DNA of 7,995 nt, from NCBI GenBank assembly GCA_035646975.1, contig DASROJ010000211.1:1-7995 (forward strand), read 5' to 3'. Every line of letters begins with the position of its first letter. Position 1 is the first letter of the stretch. The notes beneath the pieces were generated by a model. It saw only the letters and a program-made list of their open reading frames with translations, ran no database searches and was not told the origin of the DNA. The DNA is from DASROJ01 sp035646975 (GTDB taxonomy: Bacteria > Acidobacteriota > Polarisedimenticolia > JACPZX01 > DASXTC01). Of the stretch, positions 1-4,842 are shown in pieces. The translations under genes and the position numbers were made by a program.

Positions 1-387
1 ATCCTCGCCCGAGTTGCGGCCGTGCGCGACCAGCTCGTGGACGAGCAGTCGACGCGACTGGAGGTCGAAGACCCACATCCGCCGCACGGTGGAAGGAAGG
101 CTGTAGTCGATCACCGTGAGGATCGGGCGGGTGACCTCGCCGCCGGCCATCAAGGCGTCCCGCGAGCGAAGCGCAGCCCGAAGCGCATCGGGCCGAAGTG
201 TCGGAGCGGCCTGCAGAAGAGATCCCTCGAGGTCGAACGTGTCCGTACCCAGCGGCTGCGCGGCGATCCCTGTCTGCGTGGGTGTTGGGCTCGGCGCGGC
301 GTCCCCGCTGTACGCGGTGGAAACCGCCAGCGGCAGAGCCACCAGAAAGGGGAGGGACCGGAGAATCAGCTTGCCTAATGGATTCAT
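1..387 (-). CDS. Murein L,D-transpeptidase, YkuD_2 type (N-terminal part, cut by window edge)
   Basis: 129 residues are visible, read from the ATG at 387-385; the C-terminal part lies beyond base 1. Residues 1 to about 25 form a signal peptide: K6, a hydrophobic stretch LILRSLPFLVALPLAV, then STAYSG. There is no lipobox, so the protein is probably periplasmic or exported. A Pro/Thr-rich linker (about 30-48) leads into a helical stretch (50-85). The start of the catalytic domain then appears as ILTVIDYSLPSTVRRMWVF (89-107) and LVHELVAHGRNSGED (115-129). That pattern, 'IDYS.PS..+RMWV.DL' followed by 'VAHG.NSG', is what I know of the YkuD_2 family, whose members cross-link or remodel peptidoglycan. 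The catalytic Cys would be outside the window and cannot be checked. The gene diverges from fhs. No Shine-Dalgarno site precedes the ATG, but a good promoter sits almost directly upstream. The family call is by eye and fairly secure; the exact reaction is inferred. Confidence 0.82.
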   Translation of the reverse strand, partial: MNPLGKLILRSLPFLVALPLAVSTAYSGDAAPSPTPTQTGIAAQPLGTDTFDLEGSLLQAAPTLRPDALRAALRSRDALMAGGEVTRPILTVIDYSLPSTVRRMWVFDLQSRRLLVHELVAHGRNSGED

Positions 388-396
388 GATTTTACA

Positions 397-425
397 AACA
401 TACGGTCTTTCCCCCACCTTGTCAC
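397..425 (-). promoter_or_regulatory. Candidate sigma-70 promoter of the L,D-transpeptidase gene
   Basis: On the minus strand GTGACA (425-420, 5 of 6 matches to TTGACA) is separated by exactly 17 bases from TATGTT (402-397, 4 of 6 matches to TATAAT). Transcription would start near 389-390, two or three bases before the ATG at 387, so the message would be almost leaderless. This fits the lack of a Shine-Dalgarno site. A second AT-rich hexamer, TAAAAT (394-389), lies even closer but has no matching -35 element. The promoter is predicted from sequence only. Confidence 0.45.
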
Positions 426-520
426 CCGGTCATGCCGGAGCTCATCTCGATTGTCTCGATACGCTCCAGGGCTGTAAGGTATACGCCCGAAGGACCCGGC
501 ACCAGTGCCTGAAACCGTCT

Positions 521-538
521 CCGAGGTGATACCCTCGG
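521..538 (+). other. Small stem-loop in the fhs leader
   Basis: CCGAGG (521-526) and CCTCGG (533-538) are perfect inverted copies around a six-base loop, about 32 bases before the fhs start codon and 21 before its ribosome binding site. In RNA this would be a 6-bp GC-rich hairpin. It is not followed by a T run, so it is not an intrinsic terminator. I see no match to a known riboswitch core here. A role in translation is possible but unproven. Confidence 0.3.
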
Positions 539-559
539 TCTGGTTACCCCGCAGCTCTT

Positions 560-566
560 GGGAGAG
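560..566 (+). promoter_or_regulatory. Ribosome binding site that decides the fhs start
   Basis: GGGAGAG lies four bases before the ATG at 571. It favours this ATG over the upstream in-frame GTG at 505, which would add 22 residues with no resemblance to the family. It also favours it over the overlapping ATG at 567, which is in another frame. Confidence 0.65.
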
Positions 567-570
567 ATGG

Positions 571-2256
571 ATGAAAACCGACCAGGAAATCGCGCGGTCA
601 GTCAAGCTCAAGGAGATTGGAGAGATCGCCGAATCGGCAGGGATGCTCGATTCGGAGCTGGAGCGGCACGGCCGCTACAAGGCGAAGCTCGACCTGTCGA
701 TACTTCGCAGGCTTTCGGACCGCCCCGACGGCCGCTACATCATGGTCACGGCGATCACCCCCACCCCGCTGGGCGAGGGAAAGACGGTCACGAACATCTC
801 GCTGGCGCAGGGACTGGCGCGAATCGGCAAGAAGGTCATCAACACGCTGCGCCAGCCGTCGATGGGTCCGGTGTTCGGCGTCAAGGGGGGCGCGACGGGA
901 GGCGGACGCGCGCAGGTCGTCCCGATGGAGGAGATCAACCTTCACTTCACCGGCGACATCCACGCGGTGGCGGCGGCTCACAACCTGCTGGCCGCGATGC
1001 TGGACAACTCCCTCTACCACGGAAACCTGCTGGGGTTCGACCCGAAGGAAGTCTACTGGAATCGCACGGTCGACATGAACGACCGCACACTGCGCCAGAT
1101 CGTCATCGGGCTGGGCGGCACGCCCAACGGCATCACCCGCGAATCCGGCTTCGACATCACGGCGGCTTCCGAGGTGATGGCGATCCTTGCGCTCGCGGAA
1201 GGCTACGCGGATCTCAAGCGGAGGCTCGGCTCGATCCTGGTGGGCGCCTCGCGTGGCGGCAAACCGATCTGGGCCCATGAGCTGAAAGCGCAGGGGGCGA
1301 TGACGGCGCTGCTGCGTGATGCCCTCAAGCCGAACCTGGTGCAGACGCTGGAAGGGACTCCCTGCCTGATGCACGCGGGGCCGTTCGCCAACGTCGCCCA
1401 CGGCAACAACTCGATCATCGCCGACAGGATCGCGCTGAAGCTGGCCGATTACGTCGTCACCGAGAGCGGCTTCGGATCGGACACCGGCGCGGAGAAATTC
1501 ATCGACATCAAGTGCCGGCTGTCCGGGTTGAAGCCTCATCTGGCCGTGCTGGTGGCCACGGTGAGGGCGCTCAAGATGCATGGAGGCGCATTCAAGAAGC
1601 TGACCGACAAGGCCGCCGTGGAGAAAGAGGATGTGGAGGCGGTGCTGCGCGGCTGCTGCAACCTCGAAAAGCACATCGAGAACGCCCGCCTGTTCGGTCT
1701 GCCGGTCGTCGTGGCGATCAACCGGTTTCCCTCCGATACCGACCGCGAGATCGAGGCGGTGCGCGCGCGAGCACTGGAGGCCGGAGCGGTGGCCGCGGTG
1801 CCGCACGAAGGGGTGGTGCGGGGCGGCGATGGCGCGGTGGAGCTGGCCAAGGTCGTGGTGGAGGCGTCGCAGAATCCCGCCGATGTCCGCTTTCTGTACG
1901 ATCTGGAACAGCCCATCGAAGAGAAGATCAGAATCATCGCGCAGAAGGTCTACGGCGCGGGGGAGATCGACCTGTCCTCGAAGGTCAAGCGCCGCATCAA
2001 GTTCTTCAACGACTGCGGTCTGGCGCACCTGCCGATATGCATGGCGAAGACGCCGGCCTCGCTGTCGCACGACCCGACTCTTCGTGGCCGTCCGCAGGGG
2101 TTCAAGTTTCCCGTCACCGACATCCGCGCGGCGGCGGGTGCCGGCTTCATCTACCCGGTGGCCGGAGACATCATGACGATGCCGGGCCTGCCCTCCACGC
2201 CGTCGGCGGCCGCCGTGGACGTGGACGACGACGGGCAAATCACAGGGCTGTTCTGA
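571..2256 (+). CDS. fhs: Formate--tetrahydrofolate ligase
   Basis: The product is a 561-residue cytoplasmic enzyme that makes 10-formyl-tetrahydrofolate from formate, THF and ATP; family members are usually about 555-560 residues. The start MKTDQEIARS matches the usual N-terminus. The ATP-binding P-loop is TPTPLGEGKT (63-72). The first family signature region is GVKGGATGGGRAQV (103-116), followed by PMEEINLHFTGDIHAV. EGTPCLMHAGPFANVAHG (261-278) is the conserved central block, and VATVRALKMHGG (328-339) fits the second signature exactly. The C-terminus AGDIMTMPGLPSTP...DVDDDGQITGLF is typical. In the first signature, a Thr replaces the usual second Ala and an Arg replaces the usual Tyr. No folD, purine or serine-glycine gene is visible nearby, so it could serve either biosynthesis or formate assimilation; a Wood-Ljungdahl role cannot be judged. 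The downstream propeller gene lies 94 bases away and may be co-transcribed, but nothing suggests a shared function. Confidence 0.98.
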   Translation: MKTDQEIARSVKLKEIGEIAESAGMLDSELERHGRYKAKLDLSILRRLSDRPDGRYIMVTAITPTPLGEGKTVTNISLAQGLARIGKKVINTLRQPSMGPVFGVKGGATGGGRAQVVPMEEINLHFTGDIHAVAAAHNLLAAMLDNSLYHGNLLGFDPKEVYWNRTVDMNDRTLRQIVIGLGGTPNGITRESGFDITAASEVMAILALAEGYADLKRRLGSILVGASRGGKPIWAHELKAQGAMTALLRDALKPNLVQTLEGTPCLMHAGPFANVAHGNNSIIADRIALKLADYVVTESGFGSDTGAEKFIDIKCRLSGLKPHLAVLVATVRALKMHGGAFKKLTDKAAVEKEDVEAVLRGCCNLEKHIENARLFGLPVVVAINRFPSDTDREIEAVRARALEAGAVAAVPHEGVVRGGDGAVELAKVVVEASQNPADVRFLYDLEQPIEEKIRIIAQKVYGAGEIDLSSKVKRRIKFFNDCGLAHLPICMAKTPASLSHDPTLRGRPQGFKFPVTDIRAAAGAGFIYPVAGDIMTMPGLPSTPSAAAVDVDDDGQITGLF

Positions 2257-2290
2257 GGCGCATCAGAGACTCGCTGCTTCCGTTTGCGTA

Positions 2291-2308
2291 GACAGGGAGG
2301 AGCCTGTC
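2291..2308 (+). other. Stem-loop between fhs and the propeller gene
   Basis: GACAGG (2291-2296) and CCTGTC (2303-2308) are perfect inverted copies around the loop GAGGAG. No T run follows on either strand, so intrinsic termination is not supported. The loop would expose a Shine-Dalgarno-like GGAGGAG about 42 bases before the next gene's ATG. The only start codon at suitable spacing opens a two-codon frame (GTG GGC TGA at 2312), which I take as chance. Confidence 0.3.
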
Positions 2309-2338
2309 CGCGTGGGCTGATTCCCGGCACCTCAGAGC

Positions 2339-2344
2339 AGGAGA
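2339..2344 (+). promoter_or_regulatory. Ribosome binding site of the PQQ-like propeller gene
   Basis: AGGAGA stands six bases before the ATG at 2351. It selects this ATG over the TTG codon directly in front of it (2348). Confidence 0.6.
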
Positions 2345-2350
2345 CCCTTG

Positions 2351-3652
2351 ATGAAGCGGATCGTTCTTCTGACACTGCTGGCGGCGGGCGCCGCCCCGGC
2401 GGTGGCCCAGACGACCTTTCATGGCAACGTCGCCCGTACCGGTGTCTACGAAGCGCCCGGTCCGAAGCAGCTCGGCGGTGTGAAATGGACCTTCAAGGCC
2501 GGCGGAGCGATCGTCACGTCGCCCGCCATCGCCGAGGGTGTGGTCTACATCGCCAGCCTCGACGGACATCTGTATGCCGTCGATCAGGAAACCGGCAAAG
2601 AGAAGTGGAACTTCAAGTCGAGGATGCCGATCGCCTCGTCGCCGGCGGTGGCGGGTGGGGTGGTCTACTTCGTCTCCTCCACAGGGTCGCTGGCCGCGCT
2701 GGACACCGCCACCGGCAAGCCGAAGTGGGTGTTCGCCGCCGAGTACGAGCGGAAGTTCGAGGCGAAGAACCTTCATGGTTACCCGTCGGCGGCCCAGACG
2801 GTCCCCGACGCCTGGGACATCTTCACCTCGTCGCCCGCCGTGGCCGACGGCAAGGTGTTCTTCGGCAGCGGCGATGGCAACGTCTATGCGGTCGACGCGC
2901 AGACGGGGCTGCTCCAGTGGAAGTTCCCGACCAAGGATGTCGTTCATTCCTCCCCGGCCGTGGTCAACCACACGGTCTACATCGGAAGCTGGGACAGCTA
3001 TCTCTACGCAATCGACGCCGAGACGGGCCAGGAGAAATGGGCGTTCAAGTCCGGCGACGACCCCGTCATCCACAACCAGGTCGGGTTCCAGTCTTCTCCG
3101 GCGGTGGCGGATGGAACGGTGTACGTCGGCTGCCGTGACGCGCACGTCTACGCCCTGGACGCGGCGACCGGCCGGAAGAAATGGGACTACCCCACCAGCA
3201 AGTCATGGGTGATCGGCACGCCGGCGGTGCGCGACGGGATGGTCTACGTGGGGACTTCGGACAGCTCGCGCTTCATGGGGCTGGACGCGAAGACCGGGCG
3301 TCTTCGATTCAACTTCGAGGCGAAGGCCTACATGTTTTCGTCGGCGGCTCTGGCGGGAGAACTGGCCTACGTGGGGGATCACAACGGCAGGCTCTACGCC
3401 ATCGACGCGAAGACCGGAAAGCTGGCGTGGGAGTTCCAGACCGAGGGCTCGAAGGCAGACCCGATGAAGCTGCTCAATCCCGACGGCAGCCTGAACCAGG
3501 GCGCCTTCGCTCCCGTGTTCGGCGACTTCGAGGACATGTACGTCGACTTCTACCGGTTCATCTCGATCGGCGCGATCATGTCTTCCCCCGTGGTGGACCG
3601 GGGAGGCGTCTACTTCGGCAGCATGGACGGCAACCTCTACGCCCTCCAGTGA
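2351..3652 (+). CDS. Exported eight-bladed PQQ-like beta-propeller repeat protein
   Basis: The product has 433 residues. Residues 1-19 are a clean signal peptide (MKRIVLLTLL, then APAVA before Q20). The mature part opens with TTFHGNVARTGVYE, a common lead-in of this family. Repeats of the form SPAV..G.VY.GS.DG.LYA.D..TG...W.F begin near residues 57, 97, 161, 201, 249, 290, 331 and 412. The early KWTF strand (45-48) can close the last blade, so I count eight blades. Two inserts stand out: about 130-159 between blades 2 and 3, containing NLHGYPSAAQTVPDAWDIF, and about 366-410 between blades 7 and 8, rich in Asp, Phe and Tyr. Related folds occur in BamB and in PQQ dehydrogenases. The protein lacks the BamB lipobox, and I see no dehydrogenase Cys-Cys pair or cytochrome CxxCH. 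It is therefore probably a periplasmic or secreted scaffold of unknown partner. The only Cys is C261. Confidence 0.92.
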   Translation: MKRIVLLTLLAAGAAPAVAQTTFHGNVARTGVYEAPGPKQLGGVKWTFKAGGAIVTSPAIAEGVVYIASLDGHLYAVDQETGKEKWNFKSRMPIASSPAVAGGVVYFVSSTGSLAALDTATGKPKWVFAAEYERKFEAKNLHGYPSAAQTVPDAWDIFTSSPAVADGKVFFGSGDGNVYAVDAQTGLLQWKFPTKDVVHSSPAVVNHTVYIGSWDSYLYAIDAETGQEKWAFKSGDDPVIHNQVGFQSSPAVADGTVYVGCRDAHVYALDAATGRKKWDYPTSKSWVIGTPAVRDGMVYVGTSDSSRFMGLDAKTGRLRFNFEAKAYMFSSAALAGELAYVGDHNGRLYAIDAKTGKLAWEFQTEGSKADPMKLLNPDGSLNQGAFAPVFGDFEDMYVDFYRFISIGAIMSSPVVDRGGVYFGSMDGNLYALQ

Positions 3653-3709
3653 GCCGGCGGCCAGGAGTGTGTCCGAGTCATGACCCGGACACACACGCCT
3701 GGAACCGGC
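3653..3709. terminator. Long interrupted inverted repeat at the convergent gene junction (possible bidirectional terminator)
   Basis: The structure begins on the base after the propeller gene's TGA. The nested arms are GCCGG (3653-3657) with CCGGC (3705-3709), CCAGG (3661-3665) with CCTGG (3698-3702), and a perfect 9-bp GTGTGTCCG (3667-3675) with CGGACACAC (3686-3694). The inner part holds the palindrome GTCATGAC (3677-3684). Together 19 base pairs stack around small bulges. It lies between two convergent genes, where a two-way terminator is expected. There is no T run on either side, so it is not a textbook intrinsic terminator. It could instead protect RNA ends, work with Rho, or bind a protein. 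Confidence 0.55.
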
Positions 3710-3721
3710 CTGCCGTGCGGC

Positions 3722-3919
3722 TCAGTGATGGACGCAGCAGCAACAGGAAGAGTCGAAGTGCCCGTGGGTGGCCTTGCAGTTGAGCAGGATGTTGGGCGTC
3801 GGATCGCAGGGATTGTCGCCTGCCACGGCCGGAGTCGGTGTGATCATCGCCGCAGCCGCGGCGACGACGATGAATCCCGTCGCGATGAGCGTGAAAACCA
3901 GAGCGCTGCGCTTCTTCAT
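3722..3919 (-). CDS. Small exported Cys/His-rich peptide, family not recognised
   Basis: The ATG at 3919 is preceded by AAGGAGG at 7-base spacing, which sets the start and argues that this 65-residue frame is real. An in-frame ATG at 3937 lies upstream of that site and is unlikely to be used. Residues 2-4 are KKR, followed by a long hydrophobic stretch (6-26) and PTPAVA before G34, a good signal peptidase site. The predicted mature peptide (34-65) is only 32 residues. It holds six Cys (38, 48 and 59-62) and four His (52, 54, 64, 65), ending SSCCCCVHH. The Cys run uses TGT TGC TGC TGC. Ten of 32 residues could bind metal or form disulfides. I do not recognise the family. Options are a metal-binding peptide, a disulfide-rich secreted peptide or a peptide anchored by an uncleaved helix. 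No peptide-modifying or export enzyme is encoded nearby. It is last in a minus-strand series, 117 bases after the lipoprotein gene. Confidence 0.75.
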   Translation of the reverse strand: MKKRSALVFTLIATGFIVVAAAAAMITPTPAVAGDNPCDPTPNILLNCKATHGHFDSSCCCCVHH

Positions 3920-3926
3920 GGCGTTG

Positions 3927-3933
3927 CCTCCTT
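3927..3933 (-). promoter_or_regulatory. Strong ribosome binding site of the Cys/His-rich peptide gene
   Basis: AAGGAGG on the minus strand is seven bases from the ATG at 3919. It is the strongest Shine-Dalgarno match in the window, and it is the main non-coding evidence that this short frame is translated. Confidence 0.75.
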
Positions 3934-3942
3934 GCACTGGCG

Positions 3943-3965
3943 CCCCTCTCCCCGGTGGTGAGGGG
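3943..3965 (-). other. GC-rich stem-loop before the Cys/His-rich peptide gene
   Basis: CCCCTC (3943-3948) and GAGGGG (3960-3965) are perfect inverted copies around an 11-base loop. On the minus-strand transcript this hairpin ends about ten bases before the ribosome binding site. It is the second of two hairpins in the gap after the lipoprotein gene. Runs like CCCCTCTCCCC are also common in dispersed REP-like elements, so a repeat-family origin is possible. Confidence 0.4.
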
Positions 3966-3967
3966 GG

Positions 3968-4009
3968 GCGGGTTGAGTCCCGGGAACGACCGGCCCAAGA
4001 CTAACCCGC
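3968..4009 (-). terminator. Long hairpin after the lipoprotein gene (terminator or leader structure)
   Basis: GCGGGTT (3968-3974) pairs with AACCCGC (4003-4009). AGTC (3976-3979) pairs with GACT (3999-4002) after one bulged base. An inner GGG (3982-3984) pairs with CCC (3994-3996) across a two-by-two internal loop. This gives 14 base pairs in 42 bases. It lies 28 bases past the lipoprotein stop on the minus strand. No T run follows, so it may be a Rho-type or attenuating structure, or part of the leader of the Cys/His-rich peptide gene. Confidence 0.45.
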
Positions 4010-4015
4010 CTCGAG

Positions 4016-4038
4016 GAGTTCACAAAGTGAAAAAACTC
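4016..4038 (-). other. Small AT-rich hairpin overlapping the lipoprotein stop codon
   Basis: TTCAC (4019-4023) and GTGAA (4027-4031) are inverted around AAA. They are flanked by GAG (4016-4018) and CTC (4036-4038) with a four-base bulge. The outer arm includes bases of the lipoprotein stop codon. It is a short structure in the only AT-rich pocket of the gap, and it may help RNA 3' end formation. Confidence 0.25.
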
Positions 4039-4687
4039 AGTGGCGCTCCCAGCTGACCCGGAAGTCCCGCGTGGTCTGCTCCACCAGTGCGTCGACCAGC
4101 ACGCCGTAGGCGTTCTCGGGGTCATCCGCGTCGAAGGCGAACCTCCTGCCGCTGAAGACGCTGACGTGGCCGACGTTCTTCGTGCCGCTCGCCGAGGCGT
4201 TCCACAGGGAGGCTCCGGTGGCCGTTTCGATCAGCTGGACCTCCAGGGTGGCGTCCACCTGGGCCGTCACCTGTCCCGAGCCGAGCGAAGCCAGGATCTT
4301 CACGTCCGGCCGGACGTCCGACACCTTCAGCTCTCCGATCAGCAGGGTGCTGACCCCTCGCTGCTCGCCGAGCGCCTTGTAGGTCTCGGGGCCCCACTGA
4401 TCACGGCCCACCGAGCGCAGAGCCTTGGCCCGCGGTCCCAGGTCGACGATGCGCACCAGACCCTGATCGCGTCGAGCCCACTCGGTGAACCGGCGCGTGG
4501 CCAGCTGGCCCAGCTTGCCGTCGGAGCTGGAGCGGAACTCGATGACCCCGATCGTCTCGTGCTGCTTCAGGTCGATGAGCGGGGGAACCATCACGGTCTG
4601 GAGCGGTGGCGCGGTCTGGCGATGAGAGCAGGCCGGCAATCCGGCGAGCAGGCCGGCTGCGACGAGTAACAACGATGCACGTTTCAT
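4037..4687 (-). CDS. Outer-envelope lipoprotein with CsgG/LpoB-like character
   Basis: The product has 216 residues from the ATG at 4687, chosen because AGGAGG stands seven bases upstream. A GTG at 4705 would place that site inside the frame. MKRASLLLVAAGLLAGLPAC is a lipoprotein signal with lipobox LPAC; C20 would be lipidated, and S21 suggests release to the outer membrane. The body reads as alternating strands and helices: TIGVIEFRSSSDGKLGQL (45-62), RRFTEWARRD (65-74), VRIVDLGPRAKAL (78-90), YKALGEQRGVSTLLIGELK (103-121), a strand pair VTAQVDATLEVQLIETATG (140-158), LWNASASGT (161-169), and a C-terminal helix YGVLVDALVEQTTRDFRV (194-211). This order ('V..F', 'r.iv....', 'a..lG...gv..ll.G.', 'v...l.d..tG...w') resembles CsgG, LpoB and FlgO-like lipoproteins, as judged by eye. 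The kinase upstream carries a similar-looking TolB-N module. It may serve envelope assembly or peptidoglycan enzyme activation, but no partner such as CsgEF or a PBP is encoded here. Confidence 0.85.
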   Translation of the reverse strand: MKRASLLLVAAGLLAGLPACSHRQTAPPLQTVMVPPLIDLKQHETIGVIEFRSSSDGKLGQLATRRFTEWARRDQGLVRIVDLGPRAKALRSVGRDQWGPETYKALGEQRGVSTLLIGELKVSDVRPDVKILASLGSGQVTAQVDATLEVQLIETATGASLWNASASGTKNVGHVSVFSGRRFAFDADDPENAYGVLVDALVEQTTRDFRVSWERH

Positions 4688-4694
4688 CAAGAGA

Positions 4695-4700
4695 CCTCCT
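4695..4700 (-). promoter_or_regulatory. Ribosome binding site of the lipoprotein gene
   Basis: AGGAGG on the minus strand is seven bases before the ATG at 4687. It has the same core and spacing as the site of the Cys/His-rich peptide gene, and it fixes the start at the signal peptide's methionine. Confidence 0.7.
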
Positions 4701-4754
4701 GTCACGAGGCGAACTCGAGTGCGGGCATGGCAGGGAGCTGCTCAAGGCCGGAAA

Positions 4755-4783
4755 AACATAAGTTCCGCTCGGGGGGGCGACAA
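4755..4783 (-). promoter_or_regulatory. Candidate promoter of the lipoprotein gene with a G7 run in its spacer
   Basis: TTGTCG (4783-4778) and TATGTT (4760-4755) on the minus strand are 17 bases apart, each with 4 of 6 consensus matches. The -10 hexamer is the same as that in front of the L,D-transpeptidase gene. Transcription would begin near 4748, giving a leader of about 60 bases with a normal ribosome binding site. The spacer contains a seven-base homopolymer (G on plus, C on minus, 4771-4777) directly beside the -35 element. If the promoter is real, the lipoprotein can be made without read-through from the kinase gene. Confidence 0.4.
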
Positions 4784-4820
4784 CCGGACGGGAGAACCCG
4801 CCGTGCCGCCGGGAGCGGAA
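4763..4820. repeat. Inverted repeat flanking the kinase-lipoprotein gap
   Basis: TTCCGCTC (4763-4770) and GAGCGGAA (4813-4820) are perfect 8-base inverted copies 42 bases apart. Between them CGGG (4789-4792) and CCCG (4797-4800) make a small hairpin with loop AGAA. A further GCGTC (4821-4825) and GACGC (4834-4838) hairpin adjoins the kinase stop. The left arm falls in the spacer of the candidate lipoprotein promoter. The set could end kinase transcripts or be a protein binding site. No T run follows. Confidence 0.35.
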
Positions 4821-4842
4821 GCGTCAGGAAGCCGACGCGGCC

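Noticed and set aside
451..480. A possible fhs promoter, TTGTCT with TAAGGT at an 18-base spacer
   Set aside because: The -10 hexamer has only 3 of 6 matches. It is too weak to annotate, although some promoter must lie in 388-560.
505..570. An upstream GTG start for fhs adding 22 residues
   Set aside because: The extra residues do not match the family, and the GGGAGAG site fits the ATG at 571.
488..570. A riboswitch in the fhs leader
   Set aside because: Only small hairpins (GGCA/TGCC at 498-509 and CCGAGG/CCTCGG at 521-538) are present. I could not match a THF, SAM or glycine riboswitch core.
598..2238. A 546-codon open frame on the minus strand opposite fhs
   Set aside because: It is a shadow of GC-rich codon use in fhs. 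Its translation is dominated by Arg, His, Gly and Asp with no recognisable domain, and fhs itself is unmistakable.
2291..2308. An intrinsic terminator between fhs and the propeller gene
   Set aside because: The 6-bp stem has no T run on either strand, so the two genes may well be co-transcribed.
2240..3145. A 301-codon minus-strand frame opposite the PQQ-like propeller gene
   Set aside because: Its apparent repeats merely mirror the propeller blades on the other strand. The composition is Arg/Gly/His-rich and no signal or domain is seen.
3680..3961. A 93-codon plus-strand frame opposite the Cys/His-rich peptide gene
   Set aside because: It begins inside the hairpin at the convergent junction and has no ribosome binding site. 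The minus-strand frame has a strong site and a signal peptide.
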